Assembly: GCA_964583095.1 (NCBI GenBank)
Contig: CAZOVB010000061.1
Location: 1-27,980 of the forward strand
Source: CAZOVB01 sp964583095
GTDB lineage: Bacteria > Planctomycetota > Phycisphaerae > SM23-33
Length of the DNA: 27,980 nucleotides
Reading direction: 5' to 3'
The notes under the pieces were generated by a model, which saw nothing but the letters and a program-made list of their open reading frames with translations, had not been told where the DNA came from and did no database searches. The position numbers and the translations under genes are program-made. Below, piece after piece: positions 1 through 8,058 of this stretch; within the stretch, counting starts at the first letter, position 1, and each line of letters begins with the position of its first letter.

Positions 1-1
1 G

Positions 2-130
2 AACGGCTACGCCTCGCACAGCCTCCAGCGGGAGATCGACCTGGCCGGGTTCCCATTCGCTGCCGATGGTCTGTCCATCGGACGCGGTGCCCGGGCTGTG
101 GCGTTTACGCCCGTCGGATACGAAGACTGA
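2..130 (+). CDS. C-terminal end of an unrecognised protein, probably of the tail-like cluster
   Basis: An open frame runs from the window edge to a TGA at 128-130 and gives 42 residues ending in AFTPVGYED. The start lies outside the window. It reads in the same direction as the tail-like genes that follow, and a 72-base gap separates it from the next start. I recognise no motif, so assignment to the cluster rests on position and strand only. The gap 131-202 holds the ribosome binding site of the next gene and nothing else I can name. Confidence 0.5.
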   Translation, partial: NGYASHSLQREIDLAGFPFAADGLSIGRGARAVAFTPVGYED

Positions 131-202
131 AGTTACGCCACCGTCTGTTGATCCGGCTCGACAAAACCTCGACTCGGCCTACAGCGCCGGAAAGGATCCC
201 CC

Positions 203-709
203 TTGTCCCACGAACTGAACCTGTCGCTGCCCGAGACCGGCCTGGCCATGACCTGCCGAATGCTCCTGGCCGGAACCGAAGCTGCCGTCGTCTCGCTGAG
301 TGAATCTCCATCCTCCAGCGGCCACTACTGCAACACTTCCGAGCTGCCCGCTCTGGCAGATGGAACCTACAGCCTGCAATTTCGAGACAGCGAGGGCTAC
401 CTCCGGGCTGCCGGCTCGCTTGCCTGGAAGCAGGGCCAGGAGGTCTCGCCGTTGCTGCTCTCGCGAGCACTTCTGGTCGGACCCGGCAGCAAGGAAATCA
501 CCCTCACCGTTTACCACGACTCCCAACCTCTCGATGGCGTATCGGTCTGGGCTTCCCTGGATTCGCAGGGCCTGCAGGTTGTCGCCGGTTCCCTGCCCAC
601 CGATGCATCCGGAAAGGTTCGCTTCTGGCTCGATGACGGCCAGTACTACATCTGGAAGCAACGCAGCGGCTACACCTTCGCCAACCCCCAACCTATTTCG
701 GTGAACTGA
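203..709 (+). CDS. Beta-rich structural protein with carboxypeptidase-regulatory-like C-terminal half
   Basis: The protein has 168 residues and starts at TTG 203, supported by a purine-rich GGAAAGGA at 189-196. There is no signal peptide. The second half, from about residue 93, has the alternating pattern of a carboxypeptidase-regulatory-like or Cna-B-like beta sandwich: LTVYHDSQPLDGVSVW, then TDASGKVRFWLDDGQYYIW. In phages such folds decorate capsids or tails. It is followed after one base by the next gene, so the two are surely co-transcribed. Exact role unknown: a decoration or tail protein is the likely reading from context. The fold call is made by eye, without a profile search. Confidence 0.6.
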   Translation: MSHELNLSLPETGLAMTCRMLLAGTEAAVVSLSESPSSSGHYCNTSELPALADGTYSLQFRDSEGYLRAAGSLAWKQGQEVSPLLLSRALLVGPGSKEITLTVYHDSQPLDGVSVWASLDSQGLQVVAGSLPTDASGKVRFWLDDGQYYIWKQRSGYTFANPQPISVN

Positions 710-710
710 C

Positions 711-1550
711 ATGGCCACGGAATTCACGTTTCAAGCAACTCCCGCGGAAGCCTCGGCTGGAACCGAAGCACGCTTCGATACCCCGGTCTGTTACGAACGG
801 CGCGACCAGCTTCACACGAGTCGCTGGCTGCTGCGGGGTTTGAGCACGCGAGTCGAAGGACCGTCCGATCGCGGTTGGCTCTGGCTGGAGACCTCGCGAA
901 CCGAAGACTCTCTCATCGCCAAGCTCTGCCCCGACGCCCAAACGAGCACCATTCTCGCCCAGGGATCCGCCGACGTATCCTCCCTGCCGGCCAAGATGAC
1001 CCTTTCCCCCGAAGACGGACAGACCCTCGCGGGGGAATTCTGGATCGAGGCGGCCCGGGAGGGAGTCTTCCTCCAGCCGGTCCTGGCGACTCTCTGCACC
1101 GACGAAGATCTGGCCGAGCACTGGCCCGATCTCGAGGAACTTGGACCCGAAGTCCTCGATGGCCTCTACGGTCTGGCCCGGTACTGTGCAGCCGCCACAG
1201 GCAACACCCTGCGACTGGTCAGCCAGCTCTTCCCCCGGATGCTCGGCGGGGTGGGTGCCAGAGCCGACCGAAACCTGCCACGGGCGGGGCGACTCTTTCC
1301 GGACTACCGGCGGATTCCCGCTCCCGAGCAACTCCGTCAGGCCGCCGTTTTCTGGGCGCTGGAACTGGCCCTGGGAGCCCGGCATCAGCAACCCGAGCCC
1401 TCGATCTGGTCACAGCTTCGGGATCACTATCACCGGATGCGCCGAAACGAACTCGCATCCTGGAATCTGTCGTTCGATCCGGACCCCGACGGGCCATCAG
1501 ATTCCAGGGCGATGGCTTCGGCGTGCATGGCCCGGCCGGAAAGGATTTGA
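711..1550 (+). CDS. Phage-type protein, possible head-tail adaptor (gp36-like) segment
   Basis: The protein has 279 residues and starts at ATG 711, directly after the previous stop. The N-terminal half is beta-rich and unrecognised. Residues about 122-225 are helical, starting LATLCTDEDLAEHWPDL and continuing with a long spacer to FWALELALGARHQ. That layout resembles Mu gp36/DUF1320-type adaptors, which begin with an ATxxDL turn and carry a four-helix bundle. If right, it would join head to tail. The resemblance is weak, and a fused N-terminal domain is not usual for that family. Its place directly before a possible tail-terminator gene fits the idea. Alternative: an unrelated tail protein. 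Confidence 0.5.
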   Translation: MATEFTFQATPAEASAGTEARFDTPVCYERRDQLHTSRWLLRGLSTRVEGPSDRGWLWLETSRTEDSLIAKLCPDAQTSTILAQGSADVSSLPAKMTLSPEDGQTLAGEFWIEAAREGVFLQPVLATLCTDEDLAEHWPDLEELGPEVLDGLYGLARYCAAATGNTLRLVSQLFPRMLGGVGARADRNLPRAGRLFPDYRRIPAPEQLRQAAVFWALELALGARHQQPEPSIWSQLRDHYHRMRRNELASWNLSFDPDPDGPSDSRAMASACMARPERI

Positions 1551-1557
1551 GCCAACC

Positions 1558-2055
1558 ATGGCCGAGATCAGCGTTCATGAAGTCGAATCTTCCATCGTCC
1601 AGGCCCTGCTGGATCTCCTGCGCGGGGCAACCGTCTCGGGCAAGGCAGTGGCAGGTCGGGTCGAGGCGGCCGTCGACCTGTCCCAAGCCCTCTCCCAGCG
1701 GCTCTTCGGGCCCGATCCGCTGCTGTTCCTGACCGTCCTCAAAACCGCACCGACTCCGCTTCCCGGCGGGCAAGCAGTGGTGCAGTTGGACCTGCGCCTG
1801 GCCATCTGCTTCCGGTCCCAAGGCCTCAGCGCCGGGGACGACGCAACCAGGGCAGGCCGAGTCGCCGCCGCCGTTGTCAATGCGATCGAGGGTTCGCCAC
1901 CCGATGCATTGACCTCGACATGCGATTCCTCGAGGTTCTTCCCCGCCTTGGAATGGGGCCCATCCTCCAACCGAACAAAATGCCCCTCCGGATGGATCTG
2001 CCGTCAACTGGACCTGCGGGTCTCCGGCCTGATCTCGAACCCCGCGGGCCTCTAG
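1558..2055 (+). CDS. Possible tail-terminator (Mu gp37-like) protein
   Basis: The start is ATG 1558, with GGAAAGGA upstream at 1539-1546, giving 165 residues. The open frame continues upstream to 1141, but the upstream part overlaps the previous gene and the binding site decides this start. The N-terminus (VHEVESSIVQALLDLL) is a helix of the sort that opens gp37/DUF1834 tail-terminator proteins. It is followed by strand-like segments LLFLTVLKTAP and AVVQLDLRLAICF, then a helix with RAGRVAAAVVNAIEG. Such proteins cap the tail tube at the head-proximal end. The call is fold-level inference from pattern and gene order, not a sequence match. Codon use is like its neighbours. Confidence 0.5.
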   Translation: MAEISVHEVESSIVQALLDLLRGATVSGKAVAGRVEAAVDLSQALSQRLFGPDPLLFLTVLKTAPTPLPGGQAVVQLDLRLAICFRSQGLSAGDDATRAGRVAAAVVNAIEGSPPDALTSTCDSSRFFPALEWGPSSNRTKCPSGWICRQLDLRVSGLISNPAGL

Positions 2056-2062
2056 GAGCATC

Positions 2063-2446
2063 ATGACCCATCACGTCTATCACGACCCACGGGACGTATC
2101 CCTGGCCTCCGTACCCTGCGGTCCGGTCAGCAGGATCGGCTGGGAAATCCACGCTTCCCAGATAGTTCATGCCGGCGATGACGACTATCTCCACAGCGTC
2201 GCCCGCCACGGAAGGTTGATCCTCCGGGGCAACCTGGAAATGTTTGACGTCCTGGCCGCCGGTGAACTTGCCGGCGCGCGGGGGACGCTTTCCTTCACCC
2301 TGTCCCAGAGCAGCTCTCCCCAGACGGTCGAGATCTCCGACTGCAGCTTCGGCCAGGCCCGCATGCTCACACAGCACCGGGACCGACCCGTCTGCAAACT
2401 CGAGTTTCTTGCCGAGTCTCTACCGGTTTTCTCCCCCACAACCTGA
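2063..2446 (+). CDS. Small beta-rich tail protein, tube-like
   Basis: The protein has 127 residues and starts at ATG 2063, after a clear TAGGAGC binding site at 2053-2059. It has strand-rich composition with GWEIHASQIVHAGDDDYLHS, then RHGRLILRGNLEMFDVL and GARGTLSFTLSQ. The pattern of a strand pair, a short acidic loop, an RG-type turn and a GTLSF strand is what tail-tube subunits often show, and its place right after a possible tail terminator agrees with that. No family is recognised with confidence. It sits between two genes at spacings of 7 and 19 bases, so it is in the same operon. Confidence 0.5.
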   Translation: MTHHVYHDPRDVSLASVPCGPVSRIGWEIHASQIVHAGDDDYLHSVARHGRLILRGNLEMFDVLAAGELAGARGTLSFTLSQSSSPQTVEISDCSFGQARMLTQHRDRPVCKLEFLAESLPVFSPTT

Positions 2447-2465
2447 ATCCTTTCCGAGGGCGCAC

Positions 2466-2888
2466 ATGGCCAACCCCACGTTTCGTGACATTTCGCTTTT
2501 CGACGAAGCCGCCCGAGACCTGCCCGGATCTCCCATGCCCCGCGTTCGTACCGAAGCCATGCCGGGCATCGACGGGCTGTATCTGCAGGTCCTTGGATGC
2601 GGCGGGAGGGAAATCGTCGCAGAAGGCATCCTCTCCCACAGCGGTTCCACACCGGCCCAGGCTCATCAGAATCTCAAGGACAGGCTTCGAGACCTGGAAC
2701 AACTCGTCGCCAAGGGACAGGAAGGCACGTACGTAGGAACCGACGGGGCTTTCTACAACCACTGCCTGCTGAGGAGCTACGCCCCCCAGCAGTCCGTGGA
2801 GATGACACGACTGGGTTCCAGCAGCTACCTGGCCGGCTTGGCCTGCAAGGCGATCATTCAACAGCTCGTCATCGAGAAGGAAGACTGA
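2466..2888 (+). CDS. Unrecognised tail-cluster protein
   Basis: The start is ATG 2466, preceded by the purine run TTTCCGAGGG, and the product has 140 residues. The middle reads GIDGLYLQVLGCGGREIVAEG, then a helix with LKDRLRDLEQLVAKGQEGTY. This is a beta segment followed by an amphipathic helix and a strand pair (TDGAFYNHCLLRSYAP). The 'GRGGR.I...G' style segment is reminiscent of small baseplate or tail-tip proteins, but I cannot name a family. The protein is acidic to neutral and has no signal or membrane segment. It ends two bases before the next start, so co-translation with that gene is likely. Confidence 0.5.
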   Translation: MANPTFRDISLFDEAARDLPGSPMPRVRTEAMPGIDGLYLQVLGCGGREIVAEGILSHSGSTPAQAHQNLKDRLRDLEQLVAKGQEGTYVGTDGAFYNHCLLRSYAPQQSVEMTRLGSSSYLAGLACKAIIQQLVIEKED

Positions 2889-2890
2889 GC

Positions 2891-3613
2891 ATGGGATGGT
2901 ACGAAGACGCAATCCAGAGTCTGTGGATCCGGAGAAGTCCCGGCCAGACGCTTGTCCAGGCGACCTCCGGACGAAGCTCTCCCGTCCAGTGTTACGTTTC
3001 GGGCAGGTTGCTGGAATGGCAGCACCCCGACCAGGGCGGGGTCTGCTTCGAGCTACCCGAGCTTGCCGAAAGGGAATCGGTAGCCCTGTTGGGAGTGGAG
3101 GATGGGTGCCAGGAGGAAGACTACTTCTGCCAGGCTTTTCCCCAGGTCCCGGCCGAGAGAATCCACCTGCAGCTTCCCCGGAGACTCAAGGACCCGCCCG
3201 GCAGTACGATCCGAATCAAGCTCGGTTCGGCAGGTTCCACCATCGCAGACCGGGTGGTGCGCAGCATTCCGATCCATCCTAACGGAAAGCTGCCCGGGGG
3301 ACTTGGTCAGAGCCTCCGGGGCGCCTTCGGTTTTGACGGGACCTGCGCTGCCGGACTCTCGGGCGCCTTTGGTCTGGGCGAAATGGGCCTTGACGCCCGG
3401 GGCCTCTCCTGGACTTCGGAACCTCTCGGGCCGGGGACCTATCCGGTCCGCGTCGAGGTAGTCGATGCCGATGGGAACCCGTCGGCCCCACAGGATTTCC
3501 AGATCACCCTCCGAAGCTATGCTTCGGCCGCATCAGCAGCTCGGATCGAAAACTACCACGGCGACACCGACACACTCGAACTTTCCTGGACCCCCAGCGA
3601 GGACCTGCCATGA
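2891..3613 (+). CDS. Fibre/baseplate-type structural protein ending in a partial FN3-like segment
   Basis: The start is ATG 2891, two bases after the previous stop, giving 240 residues. The frame is open upstream but overlaps the gene before, so this start is preferred. Residues about 140-170 hold a small repeat-like turn pair, LRGAFGFDG and LSGAFGLGE. A beta-sandwich strand pattern follows (GTYPVRVEVVDADGN). The last 24 residues (ARIENYHGDTDTLELSWTP, then SEDLP) look like the first two strands of a fibronectin-III domain and then stop. The stop overlaps the next start (ATGA at 3610-3613). The missing rest of such a domain appears at the start of the gene at 4100. Confidence 0.6.
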   Translation: MGWYEDAIQSLWIRRSPGQTLVQATSGRSSPVQCYVSGRLLEWQHPDQGGVCFELPELAERESVALLGVEDGCQEEDYFCQAFPQVPAERIHLQLPRRLKDPPGSTIRIKLGSAGSTIADRVVRSIPIHPNGKLPGGLGQSLRGAFGFDGTCAAGLSGAFGLGEMGLDARGLSWTSEPLGPGTYPVRVEVVDADGNPSAPQDFQITLRSYASAASAARIENYHGDTDTLELSWTPSEDLP

Positions 3614-4098
3614 CCGAACGTTACCCCGACGACGATACTCTGAACCTGCTTTCCGGCACGAACGATCCGGGTACCGGCCTGCCCCTGCCCGCCATCGGCG
3701 AGACGCCCTACTTCACCAGCTTCTACCGCCTGGCCGACCACATCAACCGACTGCTCGAACCGGTCAACCAACTGCGGGTATACCAGGACGGCGACCTGAG
3801 CTTCGGCGTCCGGCCAGGCGTATTGCAGATCGGCGATAACGTGGTCGAGTACGGCGGGGCCGACGCGCAAGCCCTGACCGACAATGCCGACAACAGCATC
3901 TATCTTACCGCAAGCGGCACGACGCTGACTCTCAACGTCAGCGACAGCGGCTTTCCTGCCCCTTCCGTCAGCCCTCACTGGCCTCTGGCGGTGATCTCAA
4001 CGGGAACCGCATCGGCCCTGGGGCAATCCGGACAGTACACCCACCCGGACATCCAGGACCGAAGAGGTCTTGTCTGGAACCGCGGGCCGTTGAGCTGA
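3610..4098 (+). CDS. Unrecognised fibre/baseplate-type protein
   Basis: The protein has 162 residues and overlaps the previous gene by four bases (ATGA). It contains FTSFYRLADHINRLLEPVNQ as one helix, followed by strands: LRVYQDGDLSFGVRPGVLQI, NSIYLTASGTTLTLNVSDSG and HWPLAVISTG. Short beta repeats ending in a turn such as SGQYTHPDIQDRRG are common in phage fibre attachment or collar proteins. No signal peptide and no membrane segment. It lies between two genes that each hold part of a fibronectin-III-like domain, which is odd (see findings). Function is inferred from place only. Confidence 0.55.
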   Translation: MTERYPDDDTLNLLSGTNDPGTGLPLPAIGETPYFTSFYRLADHINRLLEPVNQLRVYQDGDLSFGVRPGVLQIGDNVVEYGGADAQALTDNADNSIYLTASGTTLTLNVSDSGFPAPSVSPHWPLAVISTGTASALGQSGQYTHPDIQDRRGLVWNRGPLS

Positions 4099-4099
4099 C

Positions 4100-4684
4100 A
4101 TGTCTTTCACCGGATACAGAATCTACCGTGGGCGAGGGGAAGTCTCCAATGTGGACTTTTCGACCCCCGTCGCCCAGGTCAGCTCCGCACAGGCGAGCCT
4201 GCTGGGCCTGGGACACGAACCTTCTGCACGCTACACGTACGTCATTCGACCTGTTCTGGAAGACCTGGAGAGCCCGGACATCTCCTGCAGCGTTCAACTG
4301 GATCTGGACGCTTCGCGCAACTGGCCGGGCCCTGCTCCTGGGCCGGTGGAGCAAATCCAGGTCCAGGTGCTTCCGGCCGGGCAGCTGCGCATCGAATGGG
4401 CAACGCCCGATCAACCTGCTGATGCCCAGGTTGACGAATTCAGCCTCCAGGCCTCCCGCATCGCCCGGCGGGAAAGCCTGGCCGAAGTTGCTCGTGTCCC
4501 GGCTGTTCCAAGCGGATGGAACCGCTGTCTCTGGACACCGGAGGATCCGGGTCCCTGGTACCTGGCGGTGCGGGGCATTACCCAAAGCGGGCTGACTTCG
4601 AGCCAGGCACCGCTGGCAGGACCCTTCGTGACCCGACAGCCACCGCCGGTCGCACCCTTTGGACTCATCTCGGAGCAGACATGA
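4100..4684 (+). CDS. Fibronectin type III repeat protein of the tail cluster
   Basis: The protein has 194 residues and starts at ATG 4100, one base after the preceding stop. It opens directly with GYRIYRGRGEVSNVDF, the C strand of an FN3 domain, and continues to YTYVIRPVLEDLESPDIS, the F-G part; strands A and B are missing. A second, more complete FN3 follows from about residue 76: VEQIQVQVLPAGQLRIEW, then VDEFSLQASRI, and WYLAVRGITQSGLTS. FN3 domains in tail proteins usually bind surfaces or space out fibres. The stop overlaps the next start (ATGA at 4681-4684). The FN3 calls rest on strand motifs seen by eye. Confidence 0.65.
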   Translation: MSFTGYRIYRGRGEVSNVDFSTPVAQVSSAQASLLGLGHEPSARYTYVIRPVLEDLESPDISCSVQLDLDASRNWPGPAPGPVEQIQVQVLPAGQLRIEWATPDQPADAQVDEFSLQASRIARRESLAEVARVPAVPSGWNRCLWTPEDPGPWYLAVRGITQSGLTSSQAPLAGPFVTRQPPPVAPFGLISEQT

Positions 4685-6828
4685 AGCTGATCCTCGATCC
4701 CTCCCCTGGCAATTCATCGGTCACGATACGCACGGCCCGAATGGTTGTGGAAACCGCCCGCTGCGTCGGCTCCGCAGACGGACAAGCCCGGTGGGTCCAT
4801 CCGCGCCGGGAGTCCTTCTGGCAACCGATTCAACTGGATTGGATGCCTGGGCCAAAGCCCTCGCGTCTCCGACTGCAAAGACAACTCGGTCTCGGACCCG
4901 AACAAGACGAATCCAGACGACCCGAAGATTGCATGCTCGACGCCGGCGATCGAGTGATTCTCCGCCACGGGGCCACCGGACAGGAGTGGTTCCGAGGAGT
5001 GGTAGCGCGCCAGGAAGGAAAGATTACCCCGGGCGCCGAGGGCGAATCTCTCGTGGCCGAAGCCTTTGGGCCCGAAATGCTCCTGGATGCATTGCTCGTC
5101 AGCGGCTCCTGGTATATGACCTCCCAGGCTTTTCAGCGGGAGATCGACAACCTGTCGACACCGGAAGAGCGAACCATGGAGAAGGTCTTTGCCTCCAAAT
5201 TGCCGGCTGTCTTCAACCCGTCCGGTCAGCCCAACGCCTCAGGAAGCTGCTGGCGCCTGAGCGATCGCGCGGAGGGATACCGGTCTCGAGTCTTCGTTTC
5301 TCCCGGCCGGATCGGACCCGGCAGCAGCCTCGCGGCGGTTCACTGGGACCCTTGCAGCGCTGTGCGCAGCCTGGTCGAATGGCTGGACGGATACCGGATC
5401 GTCTCGCCCGCCACGCGGTGGGACCGTATCGAGGCGATTCTTGGCGATTCAACACTGGAGGAAGTCAACGTCGACGGGCTGACCCTGCCCGAAGCCATCG
5501 ATGCCGTGCTGACTCCGCTGGGCTTCGGATTCGCATTCGAACCGTGGTCCACCTCGGGGAAGCATCGGTTGATCGTCTTCGACCGCTCCGGCCGTCACGA
5601 GGGGCGCTCTCCCCGCCTGGCCCCGGGTAACATGGCAATGTCGGACCCGCCGGCCAGACTGGCGGAAGTCCAGGAGCTTTCCTTTGTTCGCGACGCTAGA
5701 CGAATCCGAAACGACGTAACCGTATTGGGCGATCAGAAGCGTGTCCAACTGCGTCTGGAATTCAACCACGATCCTCTGCAGCGCTCGCTTCACCCGGCCT
5801 GGCATCCCGAATCCCCCTATCTGGCCCTGCTGACCAGCCCCGTTACCGGAGGAATCTCCCCCCGCACCTGGAGCCAGGAAACGCTGGAGGAGTTCGTCAA
5901 CCGCTACCATCGCGACGGGGCGGATCAGGCAACCTACCGCAATGCTCTCCGATCATTTACATGGAATGAAGACCTCGCCTGGAACGACCTGTCGACGGTC
6001 GAGCCGCCCGACCCCGGTTCACTGAGCGAACACCTCGTGGACCAACAGGGGCAATGGGTCGTCAGGCCGCGAAAACCGGGTCCGGCCTTTCAGAGAGGTA
6101 ACGTTGCACCGGGACGAACCCTTCGGCCGGCCAGGGCAACACTGAGCATCGAAGATTGCCCGGAAGCACAGGTGGCCATCCCGGCTCAGATCTGGCCTGA
6201 AAGCTGCGGCCTGAGCCTGGATATCGATTCGTTCTTCCGGCTGAATTCAACAGGGGTCCACGGCGAGTTCAAGCCTTTTGCCTCTCTTGCTCCCGGTCCG
6301 TTGCTCATTGACGGCATCGACCGCGGGGACCAGATCCGCCAGGCCGACTATCTCGACCTTCTCCACAACACCCTGGCCGGGACCTCTGGGCTGCGGATCA
6401 AGCTGCACCTGGATTGCTCGATCGAAACCGACACACCCGTCGAGGGCAAGGTCGCGTTCGATGCGGATTCCCCCTGGCCCCTGCCACGCAGGAAGCAGGT
6501 CCGCTGGCCTCACCGGTTCGCCTGGAGAGTTTTGGAGGGCGACCCGGGCGATCTGGAATACGAACTCGTTGATGACACACCGGCTGCGCAGAAGGCCGCT
6601 GAAGTGCTCGCAAAGGCCGGCCAATCCGGCTACGTCCAGGGCCGAGCCTTGTTGCGATACCTGAGCCGCACCTGGAAGATCGGCGACCACGTGGATTCCA
6701 CACGCGGCAGGGATATCGACCTGACCGTTCCTACTTCGCAGGGCGTCTGCAGCCCATGCGTCACAGGAGTCCAGTGGCTCTTTGGTCCCGACAAGACCCG
6801 ACTGCTCCTGGACTGCGACTCGAGGTGA
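4681..6828 (+). CDS. Large tail hub/baseplate-like protein
   Basis: The protein has 715 residues and starts at ATG 4681, overlapping the previous stop. The first 150 residues look like the opening of hub proteins: a barrel segment DAGDRVILRHGATGQEWFRG with GVV following, then LVAEAFGPEMLLDALL and a W at a domain edge. Residues about 260-305 read VEWLDGYRIVSPA, then VNVDGLTLPEAIDAVLTPLG and FGFAFEP. After that comes VQELSFVRDARRIRNDVTVL with a G next, a pattern seen in gp27/gpD-type tail hubs. Such proteins form the trimer at the tip of the tail tube. The size fits a hub with extra C-terminal beta domains. No lysozyme domain is visible. The family name is inferred from pattern and context. Confidence 0.6.
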   Translation: MKLILDPSPGNSSVTIRTARMVVETARCVGSADGQARWVHPRRESFWQPIQLDWMPGPKPSRLRLQRQLGLGPEQDESRRPEDCMLDAGDRVILRHGATGQEWFRGVVARQEGKITPGAEGESLVAEAFGPEMLLDALLVSGSWYMTSQAFQREIDNLSTPEERTMEKVFASKLPAVFNPSGQPNASGSCWRLSDRAEGYRSRVFVSPGRIGPGSSLAAVHWDPCSAVRSLVEWLDGYRIVSPATRWDRIEAILGDSTLEEVNVDGLTLPEAIDAVLTPLGFGFAFEPWSTSGKHRLIVFDRSGRHEGRSPRLAPGNMAMSDPPARLAEVQELSFVRDARRIRNDVTVLGDQKRVQLRLEFNHDPLQRSLHPAWHPESPYLALLTSPVTGGISPRTWSQETLEEFVNRYHRDGADQATYRNALRSFTWNEDLAWNDLSTVEPPDPGSLSEHLVDQQGQWVVRPRKPGPAFQRGNVAPGRTLRPARATLSIEDCPEAQVAIPAQIWPESCGLSLDIDSFFRLNSTGVHGEFKPFASLAPGPLLIDGIDRGDQIRQADYLDLLHNTLAGTSGLRIKLHLDCSIETDTPVEGKVAFDADSPWPLPRRKQVRWPHRFAWRVLEGDPGDLEYELVDDTPAAQKAAEVLAKAGQSGYVQGRALLRYLSRTWKIGDHVDSTRGRDIDLTVPTSQGVCSPCVTGVQWLFGPDKTRLLLDCDSR

Positions 6829-6830
6829 AC

Positions 6831-7712
6831 ATGACCCACGATCTGATTTCCTGGAAGCGTCGGAATCAGGCGAGCGAGAATCTCAATCGCGCCAGCCGTC
6901 CCGACGATCGGGGCCCGGCCCTTCCCGGCGACCAACGGATAGGCACGGCCAGGATTACAGCGGCAGGTGCCGCGGCCGGGGAGTATACCGTCATCCTCGA
7001 ACATTACTTTGACGGCAGTTGGCACGATTCGACCGGAGGCGGCGGGTTCACAGACCTGGACGTCCGTGATTTCCGGGATCGCGACTTCGGCCAGGTCGGC
7101 CAGCGGGTCCTCTTTTGGACCCAGGGAGACCTGGACGGACGCAGTCGTGTCTGGATCGACGTCACCTCGCGCCCCTTCATTGCCGTTGAAGACGACCAGA
7201 GCAACCAGGTGGACCCGGCTTCCACGCTTCGAGTCTCCGGGGACAACGGGCTGTCGACGGATGTTATCGAGGCCACCGCGGGCATCGCCCAGTTGACCCT
7301 TTCACTGCCGGAGGGTCTCTACGGCGGCGACCTTCTGAGCTGGGACCACGCTTCGGGGCAATGGCAGGTACTGGAAGTGAACTCGACGCTGGAGAACCGA
7401 ATCCCCTGGCTGGCCGAAGCGGACGATCTCCGCTGGGCCGAGCCGTTCTTCAGCTCGTTGGGCGTATGCTCCGACGAGATCAGTGGCGTAGCTCATATGC
7501 ATCTTCACCAGAACGACCTGCAGGACAGCATTGCGGGCCCCATTCGTCTCAGCCAGGAAAACAGCGGAACCTTTCCGGCCCGGTCGGTGCAGGTGGTCGT
7601 CTCACACCATGCTCCGCATGCCAATTCTCAGAACGTCACCGTCCTGGATGCGGACGGAGATCCAATCACGCTGGAGTTCGACCGTCACGGGCACTTCCAG
7701 GGAGTCAGTTGA
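6831..7712 (+). CDS. Beta-rich structural protein of the tail cluster, unrecognised
   Basis: The protein has 293 residues and starts at ATG 6831, two bases after the hub-like gene, with the GAGGTGA of the preceding stop serving as binding site (6822-6828). Its middle is strand after strand: GEYTVILEHYFDGSWHD, QRVLFWTQGDLDGRSRVWID, IAQLTLSLPEGLYGGDLLSW. The C-terminus carries VAHMHLHQNDLQDSIAGPI, then a strand pair (VQVVVSHHAP, VTVLDADGDPITLEF). The last segment and the many short acidic turns suit a fibre or receptor-binding part. No named domain is recognised. Place: last structural gene before the two small membrane proteins. Confidence 0.55.
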   Translation: MTHDLISWKRRNQASENLNRASRPDDRGPALPGDQRIGTARITAAGAAAGEYTVILEHYFDGSWHDSTGGGGFTDLDVRDFRDRDFGQVGQRVLFWTQGDLDGRSRVWIDVTSRPFIAVEDDQSNQVDPASTLRVSGDNGLSTDVIEATAGIAQLTLSLPEGLYGGDLLSWDHASGQWQVLEVNSTLENRIPWLAEADDLRWAEPFFSSLGVCSDEISGVAHMHLHQNDLQDSIAGPIRLSQENSGTFPARSVQVVVSHHAPHANSQNVTVLDADGDPITLEFDRHGHFQGVS

Positions 7713-7714
7713 TC

Positions 7715-7999
7715 ATGAACCAGCCCTGCCTGAACGACAAGATCCCCAACGTCTGTGCAGCCAAGTTCGAGATGATTGCCCGCAGTCTTTCCAAGATCCA
7801 GGGGCATACATCGGCTTCCCTGGAAAGCCTCGAACGACTCACCAGGCAAATCGATCAGCTCTCCGAGAAACATTCCGTTCTGGAAAGCAGGACGCAGCTT
7901 CTCGAAGCCCGCGATCGGCGGGAAGAGCTGTGGCGAAAGCGTGTCTGGCAACTCCTGGCCGGGGCGGCCCTGGTCGCTCTGGGAGCCTTCCTGCGATAG
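7715..7999 (+). CDS. XhlA-like small coiled-coil membrane protein (lysis-type)
   Basis: The protein has 94 residues and starts at ATG 7715, two bases after the previous stop. Residues about 18-72 form a heptad-rich coiled coil (LSKIQGHTSASLESLERLTR to LEARDRREELW). One membrane segment follows at about 77-92 (VWQLLAGAALVALGAFL) and then the chain stops. This layout is that of XhlA-type haemolysins, which sit at the inner membrane and work with a holin and an endolysin in phage lysis or particle release. Order and strand agree with a distal phage gene. A general membrane anchor for the tail proteins is the alternative. Confidence 0.6.
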   Translation: MNQPCLNDKIPNVCAAKFEMIARSLSKIQGHTSASLESLERLTRQIDQLSEKHSVLESRTQLLEARDRREELWRKRVWQLLAGAALVALGAFLR

Positions 8000-8058
8000 T
8001 CCAAGCCTCACCAACATGCCCCTTTCTCTCCTGCCCCTTGTCCCGAAAGGACCCGCCC

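Noticed and set aside
186..1546. Repeated 12-mer GCCGGAAAGGAT at about 186 and 1535
   Set aside because: Both copies are ribosome binding sites in the same operon; a purine-rich site of this kind is enough to explain the likeness.
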